A stretch of 64,000 nt of DNA from DASSUW01 sp963803335 (GTDB lineage Bacteria; Actinomycetota; Thermoleophilia; Solirubrobacterales; Solirubrobacteraceae). This document shows positions 24,572-33,260 of this stretch, piece by piece (within the stretch, counting starts at the first letter, position 1; every line of letters starts with the position of its first letter). The stretch is from the NCBI GenBank assembly GCA_963803335.1, contig CAWDME010000015.1, positions 1 through 64,000 of the forward strand, written 5' to 3'. The position numbers were made by a program, and so were the translations under genes. The notes below the pieces were generated by a model. That model did not search any database and was not told where the DNA came from. It was given only the letters and a program-made list of their open reading frames with translations.

Positions 24572-27033
24572 GCGCCATCGAGCAGGCGGCGCCGAGCGAC
24601 AAGTGGGTCGGCCAGGCGATCCGGCGCAAGGAGGACGCCCGGATGATCACCGGGCGTGGGAACTACGTCGACGATCTCGTGCTCTCCGGGATGCTCTTCA
24701 TGGCGGTCGTGCGCTCGCCCGAGGCGCATGCCAAGATCGTCTCGATCGACACGGCGGCCGCCAAGCGGGCCACCGGCGTCCACGGCGTCTTCACGGCCGA
24801 GGACCTCAAGCTCGAGGCGCCGATCCCGATGGTGTGGATCCCGCCGGGAGTCGAGATCAAGACGCCGGAGACGTGGCCGCTCGCCAAGGGCGTCGTCAAG
24901 TACGTCGGCCAGCCCGTGGCCGTCGTGGTCGGCAGCGACAAGTACGGCGTCGTCGACGCCGCCGAGCAGGTCGTCGTCGAGTACGACCCGCTGCCCGCGG
25001 TCGTCGACCCCGAGAAGGCCCTGGAGGCCGGCTCGCCGCTCGTCCACGAGGAGTTCGGGACCAACCAGTCGCACGAGTGGTCGATCGGCGGCGGCGACAT
25101 GGACACCGCGTGGAGCGACGCCGATGTGGTCATCGAGCGGCGGATCGTCAATCACCGGACCGCGGGCACCCCGATCGAGACGCGCGCCTGCGTCGCCGAC
25201 TTCCGCGCCGGCATGCTGACCGTGCACCTGACGAGCCAGAACCCGCACCTCGTCCGCCTCTTCATGGCCGGCGAGCTCGGCATGTCCGAGGGGAAGATCC
25301 GCATCATCGCGCCAGACGTCGGCGGCGGCTTCGGCGTGAAGATCATGCACTACCCCGAGGAGATCATCGCCGCCGTCGCGTCGCGCGCGCTGGGCCGGCC
25401 GGTCAAGTGGACCGAGACGCGCTCGGAGCACATGACGTCGACGATCCACGGCCGCGACCAGATTGACTACGTAAAGATTGGCGCCAAGCGCGACGGCACG
25501 ATCACCGGCCTCCAGTGCACGGCGATTGCCGACCTCGGCGCGTATTTCGAGACGCTGACCCCGTTCATCCCGTGCTTCACGGGCTTTGTGATCAGCGGCT
25601 GTTACAAGATCCCGAACCTCAAGTTCACGGCCCGCGGCGTCTTCACGAACAAGATGGCGACCGACGCCACGCGGGGCGCCGGACGGCCGGAGGCGACGCA
25701 CCTGATCGAGGTGACCATCGACCAGCTCGCGGCTGAGCTGGGGATGGATCCGCTCGAGCTGCGGCGCAAGAACTTCATCCCGGCCGAGGACTTCCCGGCC
25801 GAGGTGGCGATCGGGCTCGTCTACGACTCCGGCGACTACCACGGGTCGCTCGACAAACTGCTCACACACGTCGACGTCGAGGCGTTCCGCCAGGAGCAGG
25901 AGCAGGCGCGCGCGAACGGCAGGTACCTCGGCATCGGGTTCTCCACCTGGATGGAGATCTGCGGCCTGGCGCCGTCGCGCATCGTCGGCCCGAGCGGCGT
26001 CGGCCTCCAGGGCGGCTTCTACGAGTCCGGCATCGTGCGCGTCCACGCCTCCGGCGCGATCACCGCCTACAGCGGCACCGCCCCGCACGGCCAGGGCCTG
26101 GACACGTCGTTCGCGCAGATCGTCGCCGACCGCGTCGGCACCACGCCCGATCAGGTCGAAGTCATCCACGGCGACACCGGCACCGGGCCGTTCGGCCTCG
26201 GCAGCTCCGGCTCGCGCTCGCTGGCCGTCGGCGGCGAGTCGCTCGCCAAGTCGGCGATCAAGGTGGCCGAGAAGGCCAAGAAGCTGGCGGCCCACCTGCT
26301 CGAGGCGGCGCCCGAGGACATCGAGCTGGCGGACGACAAGTACTCGGTCAGGGGCTCGCCGGACAAGGGCCTGACGCTCGCCGAGCTCGCCGGTGCGGCC
26401 TACGTGCCGGAGAACCTGCCCGAGGGCATGGAGCCGGGGCTGGAGGAGACCACCTTCTACGACCCCGAGAACTTCGTGTTCCCGTTCGGCGCCCACGCCT
26501 GCATCGTCGAGGTGGACGCCGAGACCGGCAAAGTGGAGATCAAGCGCTACGTCTCGGTCGACGACTGCGGCCCGGCGATCAACCCAATGCTTATCGAGGG
26601 CCAGATCCACGGCGGCATCACGCACGCCATCGGGCAGGCGCTGTACGAGCGCATCCACTACGACGAGGACGGCCAGCTCGTGACCGGCACGTTCGTCGAC
26701 TACGCGCTGCCGAGCGCCGCCGACGTGCCCAGCTTCGAGACCGACCGCACGGAGACCCCGTCGCCGTCCAACTCGCTCGGCGTCAAGGGCGTCGGCGAGG
26801 CGGGCACGATCGCCGCCTCGGCCGCGATCACCAACGCGGTGATCGACGCCCTACGCCCGCTCGGCGTGGACTACATCGACATGCCGCTCAGCCCGCAGCG
26901 GATCTGGTCGGCGATCCAGGAGGGCGGGGCGGTCACGCACGACCCCGGCAAGCAGGGCGGCGCGTGGGACGACCACGGGAGCGGGAGCGCCGGCTCCGGA
27001 CCCACGGCTCCGAGCGAGGGAGGTGGGTCATGA
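24568..27033 (+). CDS. coxL: Form-II CO-dehydrogenase-like molybdopterin large subunit
   Basis: 821 residues of the xanthine-oxidase fold. It starts with KWVGQAIRRKEDARMITGRG, has VGGGFGVKIMHYPEE for cofactor binding, and ends with GVKGVGEAGTIAASAAITNA, which contains the catalytic Glu. The active-site loop reads ATRGAGRPEA. Form I CO oxidisers carry AYRCSFR, so this is the form II (AYRGAGR) type, with Thr replacing Tyr. Form II enzymes hydroxylate still uncertain substrates, so CO oxidation should not be assumed. The Ser/Gly-rich C-terminal extension of about 25 residues is unusual. Overlaps coxS and coxM by four bases each. Confidence 0.93.
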   Translation: MSAIEQAAPSDKWVGQAIRRKEDARMITGRGNYVDDLVLSGMLFMAVVRSPEAHAKIVSIDTAAAKRATGVHGVFTAEDLKLEAPIPMVWIPPGVEIKTPETWPLAKGVVKYVGQPVAVVVGSDKYGVVDAAEQVVVEYDPLPAVVDPEKALEAGSPLVHEEFGTNQSHEWSIGGGDMDTAWSDADVVIERRIVNHRTAGTPIETRACVADFRAGMLTVHLTSQNPHLVRLFMAGELGMSEGKIRIIAPDVGGGFGVKIMHYPEEIIAAVASRALGRPVKWTETRSEHMTSTIHGRDQIDYVKIGAKRDGTITGLQCTAIADLGAYFETLTPFIPCFTGFVISGCYKIPNLKFTARGVFTNKMATDATRGAGRPEATHLIEVTIDQLAAELGMDPLELRRKNFIPAEDFPAEVAIGLVYDSGDYHGSLDKLLTHVDVEAFRQEQEQARANGRYLGIGFSTWMEICGLAPSRIVGPSGVGLQGGFYESGIVRVHASGAITAYSGTAPHGQGLDTSFAQIVADRVGTTPDQVEVIHGDTGTGPFGLGSSGSRSLAVGGESLAKSAIKVAEKAKKLAAHLLEAAPEDIELADDKYSVRGSPDKGLTLAELAGAAYVPENLPEGMEPGLEETTFYDPENFVFPFGAHACIVEVDAETGKVEIKRYVSVDDCGPAINPMLIEGQIHGGITHAIGQALYERIHYDEDGQLVTGTFVDYALPSAADVPSFETDRTETPSPSNSLGVKGVGEAGTIAASAAITNAVIDALRPLGVDYIDMPLSPQRIWSAIQEGGAVTHDPGKQGGAWDDHGSGSAGSGPTAPSEGGGS

Positions 27034-27869
27034 TCCCCGCCAGCTTCGACTACGTGGCGCCGGAATCACTCGATGACGCGCTGAGCGCGCTGCGGGGCGG
27101 CGGCGAGGACGCCAAGCTCCTCGCCGGCGGCCACTCGCTGCTGCCACTGATGAAGCTGCGGCTGGCGGCCCCGTCGCTGCTGGTCGACCTCCGGCTCGTG
27201 CCCGGCCTGGCCGGGATCCAGCGCGAGAACGGCACGGTGCGGATCGGAGCGATGACCCGTCACGTCGAGCTGGCGAACGGCGGCCTCGGGCTCATCTCGG
27301 CCGCCGCCAGCACGATCGCCGACCCGCAGGTCCGCAACCGCGGGACGATCGGCGGCTCGCTCGTGCACGGCGACCCGGCGTCCGACCTGCCGGCCGTCGT
27401 GCTCGCGTGCGAGGGCACGGTCACGGTCCGGGGGGAGGGCGGCACGCGTGAGATCGCGGGCGCCGACCTGTTCCAGGACTTCCTGACGACCGCCGTCGGC
27501 GACGACGAGATCCTCACGGAGATCCGCCTGCCGGCGCTGGACGGCTACGGGGTCGGCTACCACAAGTTCAACCGCCGCCAGGAGGACTGGGCGATGGTGG
27601 CCGCCTGCGCGCTCGTGAAAAAGGCGGCCGACGGCTCGTGCGAGGACGTGCGTATCGGGCTCACGCACATGGGCTCGACGCCGCTGCGGGCGACCGCCGC
27701 CGAGCAGGCGCTGCGCGGCAAGGCGCTCGACGCCCAGAGCATCGCGGCGGCCGCCGACCAAGCCGCCGAGGGCACGGAGCCGCCCGCCGACCTCAACGCC
27801 TCCGCCGACTACAAGCGCCACCTGGCGCGCGTGCTCACGCGGAGAGCGCTCGAGGACGCGTCATCATGA
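27030..27869 (+). CDS. coxM: CO-dehydrogenase-family medium subunit, FAD-binding
   Basis: 279 residues. The FAD pyrophosphate site KLLAGGHSLLPLMKLRLA and the second FAD motif NRGTIGGSLVHGDPASDLP are both intact, and the C-terminal domain (DILTEIRLP-type strand and a helical bundle ending in KRHLARVLTRRAL) is of normal length. It accepts electrons from the small subunit and hands them to the quinone pool or another carrier. Gene order here is S-L-M rather than the M-S-L of classical form I clusters. ATG overlaps the coxL stop. Confidence 0.94.
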   Translation: MIPASFDYVAPESLDDALSALRGGGEDAKLLAGGHSLLPLMKLRLAAPSLLVDLRLVPGLAGIQRENGTVRIGAMTRHVELANGGLGLISAAASTIADPQVRNRGTIGGSLVHGDPASDLPAVVLACEGTVTVRGEGGTREIAGADLFQDFLTTAVGDDEILTEIRLPALDGYGVGYHKFNRRQEDWAMVAACALVKKAADGSCEDVRIGLTHMGSTPLRATAAEQALRGKALDAQSIAAAADQAAEGTEPPADLNASADYKRHLARVLTRRALEDASS

Positions 27870-27873
27870 TGCT

Positions 27874-28713
27874 GTGCGCTTCGCCACGACCGACGACGTG
27901 AGCCGGGCCCTGGCCGGCGAGGGCTACCTCGCCGACCAGGCTCTGAGCACCGCCGTGTTCCTGGCCGCGACCCTCGAGCAGCCGCTGCTGCTCGAGGGCG
28001 AGGCGGGAGTGGGGAAGACCGAGGTGGCTCGTGCGCTGGCGTCGTCGGCGGGCGCCCGGCTGATCCGGCTCCAGTGCCACGAGGGGATCGACCTCCACCA
28101 CGCCGTCTACGACTGGGACTATCAGCGCCAGCTGCTCGCCATACGCGCGGCCGAGGCGGGCGCCGAGGCGCGCGAGCTGTTCGGGCCCGAATTCCTGCTG
28201 CGGCGACCGTTGCTGGAGGCGCTCGAGCATGACGGACCGGCCGTGCTGCTGATCGACGAGGTCGACCGGGCCGACGACGAGTTTGAGGCGTTCCTGCTCG
28301 AGTTCCTGGCCGACTTCGCGATCACGATCCCCGAACTCGGCACGGTGACCGCCAAGCAGCGGCCGCTGGTCGTGCTCACCTCCAACCGCACGCGTGAGCT
28401 GCACGACGCTTTGAAGCGCCGCTGCCTATACCACTGGATCGACTACCCGACGCGCGAGCGAGAGGCGGAGATCGTGCGCACGCGGCTGCCCGGCGTCCCT
28501 GAGGCCGTCGCCGACCGGGTGTGCGCGGCGGTCGCGCGGTTGCGCGAGGAGGAGCTCTACAAGCTGCCCGGCGTGGGGGAGACGATCACCTGGGCGCGCG
28601 CGCTGCTGGCGCTCGACGGCGAGGGCGACCTCGAGAGCACGCTCGGCGTGGCGCTGAAGGTACGGGAGGACATCGAGCGCGTGCGCGAGAAGGGGCTCCT
28701 GAGCGGTGCCTGA
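27874..28713 (+). CDS. coxD: MoxR-type AAA+ ATPase (CoxD-like)
   Basis: 279 residues. Walker A LLLEGEAGVGKTEVARALA, Walker B AVLLIDEVDRADDEFEAFLLEFL, sensor VVLTSNRTRELHDALKRRCLYHW and arginine finger region are all present, as in MoxR ATPases. In CO-dehydrogenase clusters CoxD works with the VWA protein CoxE to mature the metal centre of the large subunit. GTG at 27874 follows the coxM stop by four bases; the 3' end overlaps the VWA gene by eight bases. Confidence 0.92.
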   Translation: MRFATTDDVSRALAGEGYLADQALSTAVFLAATLEQPLLLEGEAGVGKTEVARALASSAGARLIRLQCHEGIDLHHAVYDWDYQRQLLAIRAAEAGAEARELFGPEFLLRRPLLEALEHDGPAVLLIDEVDRADDEFEAFLLEFLADFAITIPELGTVTAKQRPLVVLTSNRTRELHDALKRRCLYHWIDYPTREREAEIVRTRLPGVPEAVADRVCAAVARLREEELYKLPGVGETITWARALLALDGEGDLESTLGVALKVREDIERVREKGLLSGA

Positions 28714-29824
28714 GGCCCCGGTCACCAGCCGGCTGTCCCTGCTCGGCGAGTACATGCGCGCCGGCGGCGCGGCCGTCGGCGTCGGCGAGCTGCTCGCCGC
28801 CCACCGGGCGCTGGAGGCGGTCGATCCCGCCTCGCGTCGTGACGCGTTCTTCGCGCTGCGCACGGTGATGTGCTCCACGCACGCCGACTTCAAGGCGTTC
28901 GCGGAGGCGTTCGCGGCCGTGTTCGCCGTCGCGGACGAGAGCCGCGACCCGCTCGAGCAGCTCGGCACGATCGAGCGATCGGTGCTGCCGCGGATGGGCA
29001 TCCCGGCCGAGGCCGACGGCCAGCCCGAGCTCGTCGACATGCCGGTCCCGTCCGCCTACAGCGAGGAGGAGCTGCTGCGCGAGAAGGACTTCGCCGAGTA
29101 CAGCGACGCTGAGCGCGCGCTGGCGCGGCGGCTGCTGGCGCGGCTCGCCCGCCGCTCCCCGCAGCGGATCTCGCGCCGCACGCGGGCGACACGCCGCCGG
29201 CGCGACATCCACGACCTCCGCGCCACGATCCGCGTCTCGCTGCGGCACGGCGGCGAGCTGTTCGAGCGCCGCTACCGCGAGCCGGCCGAGCGGCCGCGGC
29301 GGCTCGTCCTGATCTGCGACGTGTCGGGCTCGATGACCCCGTACGCGCGCATGCTCCTGCAGTACATGCAGGCGAGCGTGAGCGCCCGCGCGCGCGTGGA
29401 GGCGTTCGTGTTCGGCACGCGGCTCACGCGCGTCACGCGCGAGCTGGCCGGCCGCGATCCCGACCGTGCGCTGGCGCGCGCCGCCGAGCACGTGGCCGAC
29501 TGGTCGGGCGGCACGCGCATCGGGTCGGCGCTGGCCGAGCTCAACCGCGAGCACGGCCGACGCATCGGCCGCGGCGCGATCATTGTCGTGCTGTCCGACG
29601 GCTGGGACCGCGGCGACCCGGACGTGCTGGGCGTGGAGATGGCCCGTCTGCGCCGCTGCGCCCACCGCGTCGTGTGGCTGAACCCGCTCGCCGCCGACCC
29701 GCGTTACGAGCCGCTCACGCGCGGGATGCAGGCCGCGCTCCCGCACGTCGACCACCTGCTGCCCGGAAACTCGATCGCCTCGCTGGAGGCGTTGGCCTCG
29801 CTCATGGAGGAGGGACTCGCATGA
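28706..29824 (+). CDS. coxE: VWA-domain containing CoxE-like maturation protein
   Basis: 372 residues. An N-terminal helical domain (LSLLGEYMRAGGAAVGVGELLAAH) leads to a basic hinge (RRTRATRRRRDIHDLRATIR). The VWA domain follows with a MIDAS motif LICDVSGSMTPYARM, later the Thr of SGGTRIGSAL and the Asp of IVVLSDGWDRGDP. Partner of the MoxR ATPase in assembling the active molybdenum site. GTG start overlapping the ATPase gene, and stop overlapping the XdhC-half gene. Confidence 0.92.
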   Translation: MPEAPVTSRLSLLGEYMRAGGAAVGVGELLAAHRALEAVDPASRRDAFFALRTVMCSTHADFKAFAEAFAAVFAVADESRDPLEQLGTIERSVLPRMGIPAEADGQPELVDMPVPSAYSEEELLREKDFAEYSDAERALARRLLARLARRSPQRISRRTRATRRRRDIHDLRATIRVSLRHGGELFERRYREPAERPRRLVLICDVSGSMTPYARMLLQYMQASVSARARVEAFVFGTRLTRVTRELAGRDPDRALARAAEHVADWSGGTRIGSALAELNREHGRRIGRGAIIVVLSDGWDRGDPDVLGVEMARLRRCAHRVVWLNPLAADPRYEPLTRGMQAALPHVDHLLPGNSIASLEALASLMEEGLA

Positions 29825-30138
29825 AGGATGTCCTCGAAGACGTGGATGCCTGGACCGCACGCGGCGACGCCGTGGCGCTCGCGACCGTGATCAGCGTCAA
29901 GCGCTCCGCGCCGCGCCCGCCCGGATCCAAGATGGCCATCAACGAGAACGGCGAGATCTCCGGCGCCGTGTCCGGCGGCTGCGTCGAGGGCGCGGTGGTC
30001 GAGGTCGCCGAGGAGGTGCTGAGCGGCAAGAGCGGCCCGCGCCTGCTGCACTTCGGCATCGCCGACGAGGAGGCCTGGGACGTCGGGCTCCCGTGCGGCG
30101 GCGAGATCGACGTCTACGTCGAGCGCTACCAGCCGTGA
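29821..30138 (+). CDS. XdhC/CoxF family protein, N-terminal domain as a separate gene
   Basis: 105 residues, equal to the XdhC_CoxI domain alone: VALATVISVKRSAPRPPGSKMAINENG, SGAVSGGCVEGAVVEVAEEVL, and GLPCGGEIDVYVE with the conserved Cys residues. XdhC-type chaperones bind molybdenum cofactor, add the sulfido ligand together with a sulfurase, and insert it into the apo-enzyme. The Rossmann half is the next gene, with overlapping GTGA, so the family protein is split here into two co-translated chains. Confidence 0.9.
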   Translation: MKDVLEDVDAWTARGDAVALATVISVKRSAPRPPGSKMAINENGEISGAVSGGCVEGAVVEVAEEVLSGKSGPRLLHFGIADEEAWDVGLPCGGEIDVYVERYQP

Positions 30139-30881
30139 GCGCGCAGTCGTCGTTCGCCGAGCTGGCGCGCAGCGGCGGCCGCGGCGCGCTGGTCACGAAC
30201 CTCGAGGGCGGCCCTGAGAAGCTGCTCGTCCACCACGACGGCCGCACCGAGGGCACGCTCGGCGACCCGGCGCTCGACGAGGAAGCCGCCAAGCACGCGG
30301 ACGAGCTGATGTGGGCCGAGCGCGCCGAGCGCCGCGGCGATCTGTTCATCGACGTCACGTTCCCGCCGCCGCGCCTGATCGTCTTCGGCGCCGTCGACTT
30401 CGCGGCCGCGCTGTGCAAGATGGCGAAGGCCACCGGCTGGCGCACGTTCGTCGTCGACCCGCGGGCACGCTTCGCCCAGCCGGCCCGCTTCCCCGACGCC
30501 GAGGAGGTCGTGGCCGCGTGGCCGGAGGAGGCGTTCCACCATCTCGGCGGCATCGACCGGGCGACCGCGATCGCCGTCCTCACGCACGACCCGAAGCTCG
30601 ACGACGCCGCGCTCGTCCTCGCGCTGCGCTCGAACGCCGGCTACATCGGCGCGATGGGCTCGCGCCGCGCGCAGGACAAGCGGCGCGAGCGTCTGCTGGC
30701 GAAGGGGATCGAGGACAGCGAGCTCGAGCGGATCTCCGCGCCGATCGGCCTCGATCTCGGTGCGCTGACCGCCGAGGAGACCGCGCTGTCGATCATCGGC
30801 GAGATCGTCGCGATGCGGCACGGCCGGGCCGGAGGCCGGCTGGCGCACGCCCAAGGCCGGATCCACGAGGTCGGCGTGTGA
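30135..30881 (+). CDS. XdhC family protein, Rossmann-domain half
   Basis: 248 residues. An N-terminal segment resembling the XdhC N-domain (FAELARSGGRGALVTNLEG) is followed by the XdhC Rossmann domain with RLIVFGAVDFAAALCKMAKATGWRTFVVDPRARFA, AVLTHDPKLDDAALVLAL and YIGAMGSRRAQDKRRERLL, ending with GLDLGALTAEETALSIIGEIVA. It would work with the small upstream XdhC domain in molybdenum cofactor sulfuration and insertion into CoxL. GTG start within the preceding stop. Confidence 0.9.
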   Translation: MSAQSSFAELARSGGRGALVTNLEGGPEKLLVHHDGRTEGTLGDPALDEEAAKHADELMWAERAERRGDLFIDVTFPPPRLIVFGAVDFAAALCKMAKATGWRTFVVDPRARFAQPARFPDAEEVVAAWPEEAFHHLGGIDRATAIAVLTHDPKLDDAALVLALRSNAGYIGAMGSRRAQDKRRERLLAKGIEDSELERISAPIGLDLGALTAEETALSIIGEIVAMRHGRAGGRLAHAQGRIHEVGV

Positions 30882-31432
30882 CAGTCGGCGGGCTGGTCCT
30901 CGCCGCCGGTGAGGGGCGCAGGTTCGGCGGCACCAAGCAGCTCGCGGAGCTGGACGGGCGCCCGCTGCTCGAGCACGCCCTGGCCGCGGTCGCGTCGATC
31001 TCCCCGCGCGTGGTCGTCCTCGGCCACGCCGCGGACGCGATCCTCGAGACGGTCGACCTGCAGGGCGCCGAGCCGGTCATCTGCGCCGAGTGGGCCGACG
31101 GGCAGTCGGCTTCGCTGCGCTGCGGCCTGACCGCGCTGCGCGGCGCCGACGCGGTGCTCGTCGTGCTCGGCGACCAGCCCGGCATCACGCCCGCGGCGAT
31201 CGACGCGGTGGCGGCGGCGGACGGCGACGAGGACGCGGTCCGGGCGACATACGACGGCGTGCCGAGCCACCCGGTGCTGCTGCGATCCTCTCTGCTGGCG
31301 CGCGCGAGCGAGCTGCGCGGGGACACGGGCTTCCGCGATCTGCTGTCCGGGGCGCGGGTACGGGAGGTCGAGGTGGGGCACCTCGCGGACGCGAGGGACG
31401 TCGACACGCGAGAGGAGCTGGCAGGCCGATGA
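30878..31432 (+). CDS. mocA: MocA-type molybdenum cofactor nucleotidyltransferase
   Basis: 184 residues. Nucleotidyltransferase start GLVLAAGEGRRFGGTKQLAELDG (the L-A-A-G-x-S-x-R-x-G-x-x-K motif with the final Lys), VLVVLGDQPGITPAAIDAV with the metal Asp, and PSHPVLLRSSL, all typical of the MobA-like NTP transferases that attach CMP to molybdopterin. Aerobic CODH enzymes use the cytosine-dinucleotide cofactor, so a CMP-transferring role fits. Embedded in the operon with overlaps at both ends. Confidence 0.88.
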   Translation: MTVGGLVLAAGEGRRFGGTKQLAELDGRPLLEHALAAVASISPRVVVLGHAADAILETVDLQGAEPVICAEWADGQSASLRCGLTALRGADAVLVVLGDQPGITPAAIDAVAAADGDEDAVRATYDGVPSHPVLLRSSLLARASELRGDTGFRDLLSGARVREVEVGHLADARDVDTREELAGR

Positions 31433-32079
31433 AGATGGAGCAGAGCTTCGAGGTGCAGGCACCGCTGGCGCAGGTGTGGGACGCGCTGATCGACCTGGAG
31501 CGGGTGGCGCCGTGCCTGCCGGGCGCGTCGATCACCGGCCACGACGAGGATGGCACCTACCACGGGACGTTCTCGGTCAAGCTCGGCCCGATGACCGCCT
31601 CCTACAACGGGTCGGTCAAGATCGACGAGGTCGACGAGGCGGCGCACCGCGCGACGCTCAAGGCCAGGGGCACCGACAAGCGCGGGCAGGGCGGCGCGAG
31701 TGCCACGATCGTCAACACGCTGTCCGAGCGCGACGGCGGCACGCACGTCGATGCGGTGACCGACTTCAACATCACCGGCCGGCTCGCCCAGTTCGGCCGC
31801 GGCGGGATCATGGAGGACGTCTCGAACCGCCTGATGCGCGACTTCGCCACGTGCCTCTCCTCGCGGCTGGGCGAGGCGCCCGAGCCGACGGCGCCGACCG
31901 GCGCCGAGGTGACGGCCGGTGACGCCGCGCCGGAGGCGGTGGCCGCCGCGGCCAGCACGCCGCCCGCGCCGACGCCGCCGACGCCTCCGCCGCCCGCCGC
32001 GCCGGTCAAGGGGTTCTCGCTGTTCTTCTCGGTCCTGTGGGAGCGGATCAAGCGCCTGTTCGGGGGCGGCCGCTCGTGA
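31429..32079 (+). CDS. coxG: CoxG-type SRPBCC carbon monoxide dehydrogenase accessory protein
   Basis: 216 residues. The SRPBCC/CoxG domain has FEVQAPLAQVWDALIDLERVAPCLPGA, SVKLGPMTASYNGSVKIDEVD, the Gly/Arg rich KARGTDKRGQGGASATI and GRLAQFGRGGIMEDVSNRLM. A Pro/Ala/Thr linker (about 150-190) leads to the C-terminal amphipathic segment KGFSLFFSVLWERIKRLF. CoxG binds quinones and is linked to membrane delivery of electrons from CO-dehydrogenases; the C-terminal tail would anchor it. Overlaps mocA and the zinc-ribbon gene. Confidence 0.9.
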   Translation: MKMEQSFEVQAPLAQVWDALIDLERVAPCLPGASITGHDEDGTYHGTFSVKLGPMTASYNGSVKIDEVDEAAHRATLKARGTDKRGQGGASATIVNTLSERDGGTHVDAVTDFNITGRLAQFGRGGIMEDVSNRLMRDFATCLSSRLGEAPEPTAPTGAEVTAGDAAPEAVAAAASTPPAPTPPTPPPPAAPVKGFSLFFSVLWERIKRLFGGGRS

Positions 32080-32300
32080 GCAACCGGGCGCGCTGCCCGA
32101 ACTGCGGCGAGCGTGTCCAGCCGTTCGCCGCCGGCTGCGCGATCTGCGGCGCCGATCTCGACACGACACGCTGGGACGCCGGCCCGTCGGTGTTCCAGCG
32201 CATCGGCTCGTGGTTCACCGCGCTGTCGTACGGCGGGCCGATCGGCGGCGCCGCACTCCTGATCATCGTTGGCTTCCTGATCTTCTGGTTCGTCTTCTAG
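32076..32300 (+). CDS. Small zinc-ribbon membrane protein
   Basis: 74 residues. A zinc ribbon (RCPNCGERVQPFAAGCAICGADL, Cys pairs about 7/10 and 22/25) precedes one membrane helix at about 53-73 (GGAALLIIVGFLIFWFVF). It is last in the CO-dehydrogenase-like operon, with GTG overlapping the coxG stop. A role in localising or regulating the complex is possible but unproved. It converges with the LysR gene, sharing four bases at the stops. Confidence 0.75.
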   Translation: MSNRARCPNCGERVQPFAAGCAICGADLDTTRWDAGPSVFQRIGSWFTALSYGGPIGGAALLIIVGFLIFWFVF

Positions 32301-33193
32301 GCCGCCGCGGCGGCCTGCAAGCACTCGAGCATCGCGGCGACGGCCGGGCTGCGATACCCGTCGCGGGGCCGGACCGCCGCGATGTGCCGCACCGGCGCGC
32401 CGGTCAGTGGCCGCACGGCGATGCCGGGCTGCGGGCGGACGAGCGCGAGGCCCGGGATGACCGAGACGCCTAGACTCGCAGCCACGAGCGCCTGCACTGC
32501 GACGTTGTCGTCGGACGCGCAGTCGATCTGCGGAGTGAAGCCGGCGGCGCGGCAGTGGTGCTCCACGATCCCGAACCACGCGCTCGAGGGTGTGCCGCCG
32601 ATCCACACCTCCTCGGCCAGGTCCGAGAGCGCGAGCTCAGAGCGACGGGCGAGTCGGTGGCGCGCCGGCAGCACGGCGCGATAGGCATCGTCGTACAGCG
32701 GCGTGCGTGCGAGATCCTGACCATCGACCTTGGGCAGCGCGTCGTGCTCGTAGATCAGGGCGAGGTCCAGCTGTGCGGCTTCCAACCGCGGAACCAGCGT
32801 CTGCAGCGGGAGCGCGAGCACCGTCAGTGTCACTGACGCCTCGCGGCGGCGGAAGCGCTGGAAGGCTCGGGGCACGAACGTGGACAGCGCCGTCGGGAAG
32901 CTGCCGAAACGCAGCCGCCCGGCGCGGCGCCCGGCGATCTCGCCGAGCTCCTGCTCGGCGCCGTCGAGCCGCGCGAAGATGCCGGTGGCGTGGCGGGTGA
33001 GCGCGTGGCCGGCCTCGGTCAGCTCGACGGGCCGGGTGCCTCGTTCGATCAGCGGCAGCCCAACCTCACGCTCGAGCGCCGCGACGTGCTGGCTGACGGC
33101 CGACTGGGTGAGCCGCAGCGCCGCGGCCGCGGCGGAGAACGAGCCGTGGGAGGCGACCTCGGACAGCACCCGGAGTCGACGCACGTCGAGCAT
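32297..33193 (-). CDS. LysR-type transcriptional regulator
   Basis: 298 residues. The winged helix is clear (MLDVRRLRVLSEVASHGSFSAAAAALRLTQSAVSQHVAALEREVGLPL within the first 50 residues), and the effector domain continues with RLRFGSFPTALSTFVPRAF and the usual two lobes. It faces the molybdenum hydroxylase operon tail to tail, so it does not have the divergent arrangement typical of a direct regulator, although control of that operon remains possible. ATG 33193 gives the normal N-terminus; 33202 is an alternative. The promoter would lie in 33194-33260. Confidence 0.9.
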   Translation of the reverse strand: MLDVRRLRVLSEVASHGSFSAAAAALRLTQSAVSQHVAALEREVGLPLIERGTRPVELTEAGHALTRHATGIFARLDGAEQELGEIAGRRAGRLRFGSFPTALSTFVPRAFQRFRRREASVTLTVLALPLQTLVPRLEAAQLDLALIYEHDALPKVDGQDLARTPLYDDAYRAVLPARHRLARRSELALSDLAEEVWIGGTPSSAWFGIVEHHCRAAGFTPQIDCASDDNVAVQALVAASLGVSVIPGLALVRPQPGIAVRPLTGAPVRHIAAVRPRDGYRSPAVAAMLECLQAAAAA

Positions 33194-33260
33194 CAGTGCC
33201 ACTTATAGACATTCACGCATCGCAATTGCAACTGATGATGCGGCCTGGCACCGTCGTTCC

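Noticed and set aside
24508..26658. 716-codon minus-strand ORF across coxL
   Set aside because: Antisense shadow produced by high GC at third positions; the coxL reading has every family motif.
24095..32300. Classical form-I CO dehydrogenase operon
   Set aside because: The active-site loop is ATRGAGR, not AYRCSFR, and gene order is S-L-M; so CO oxidation is not claimed.
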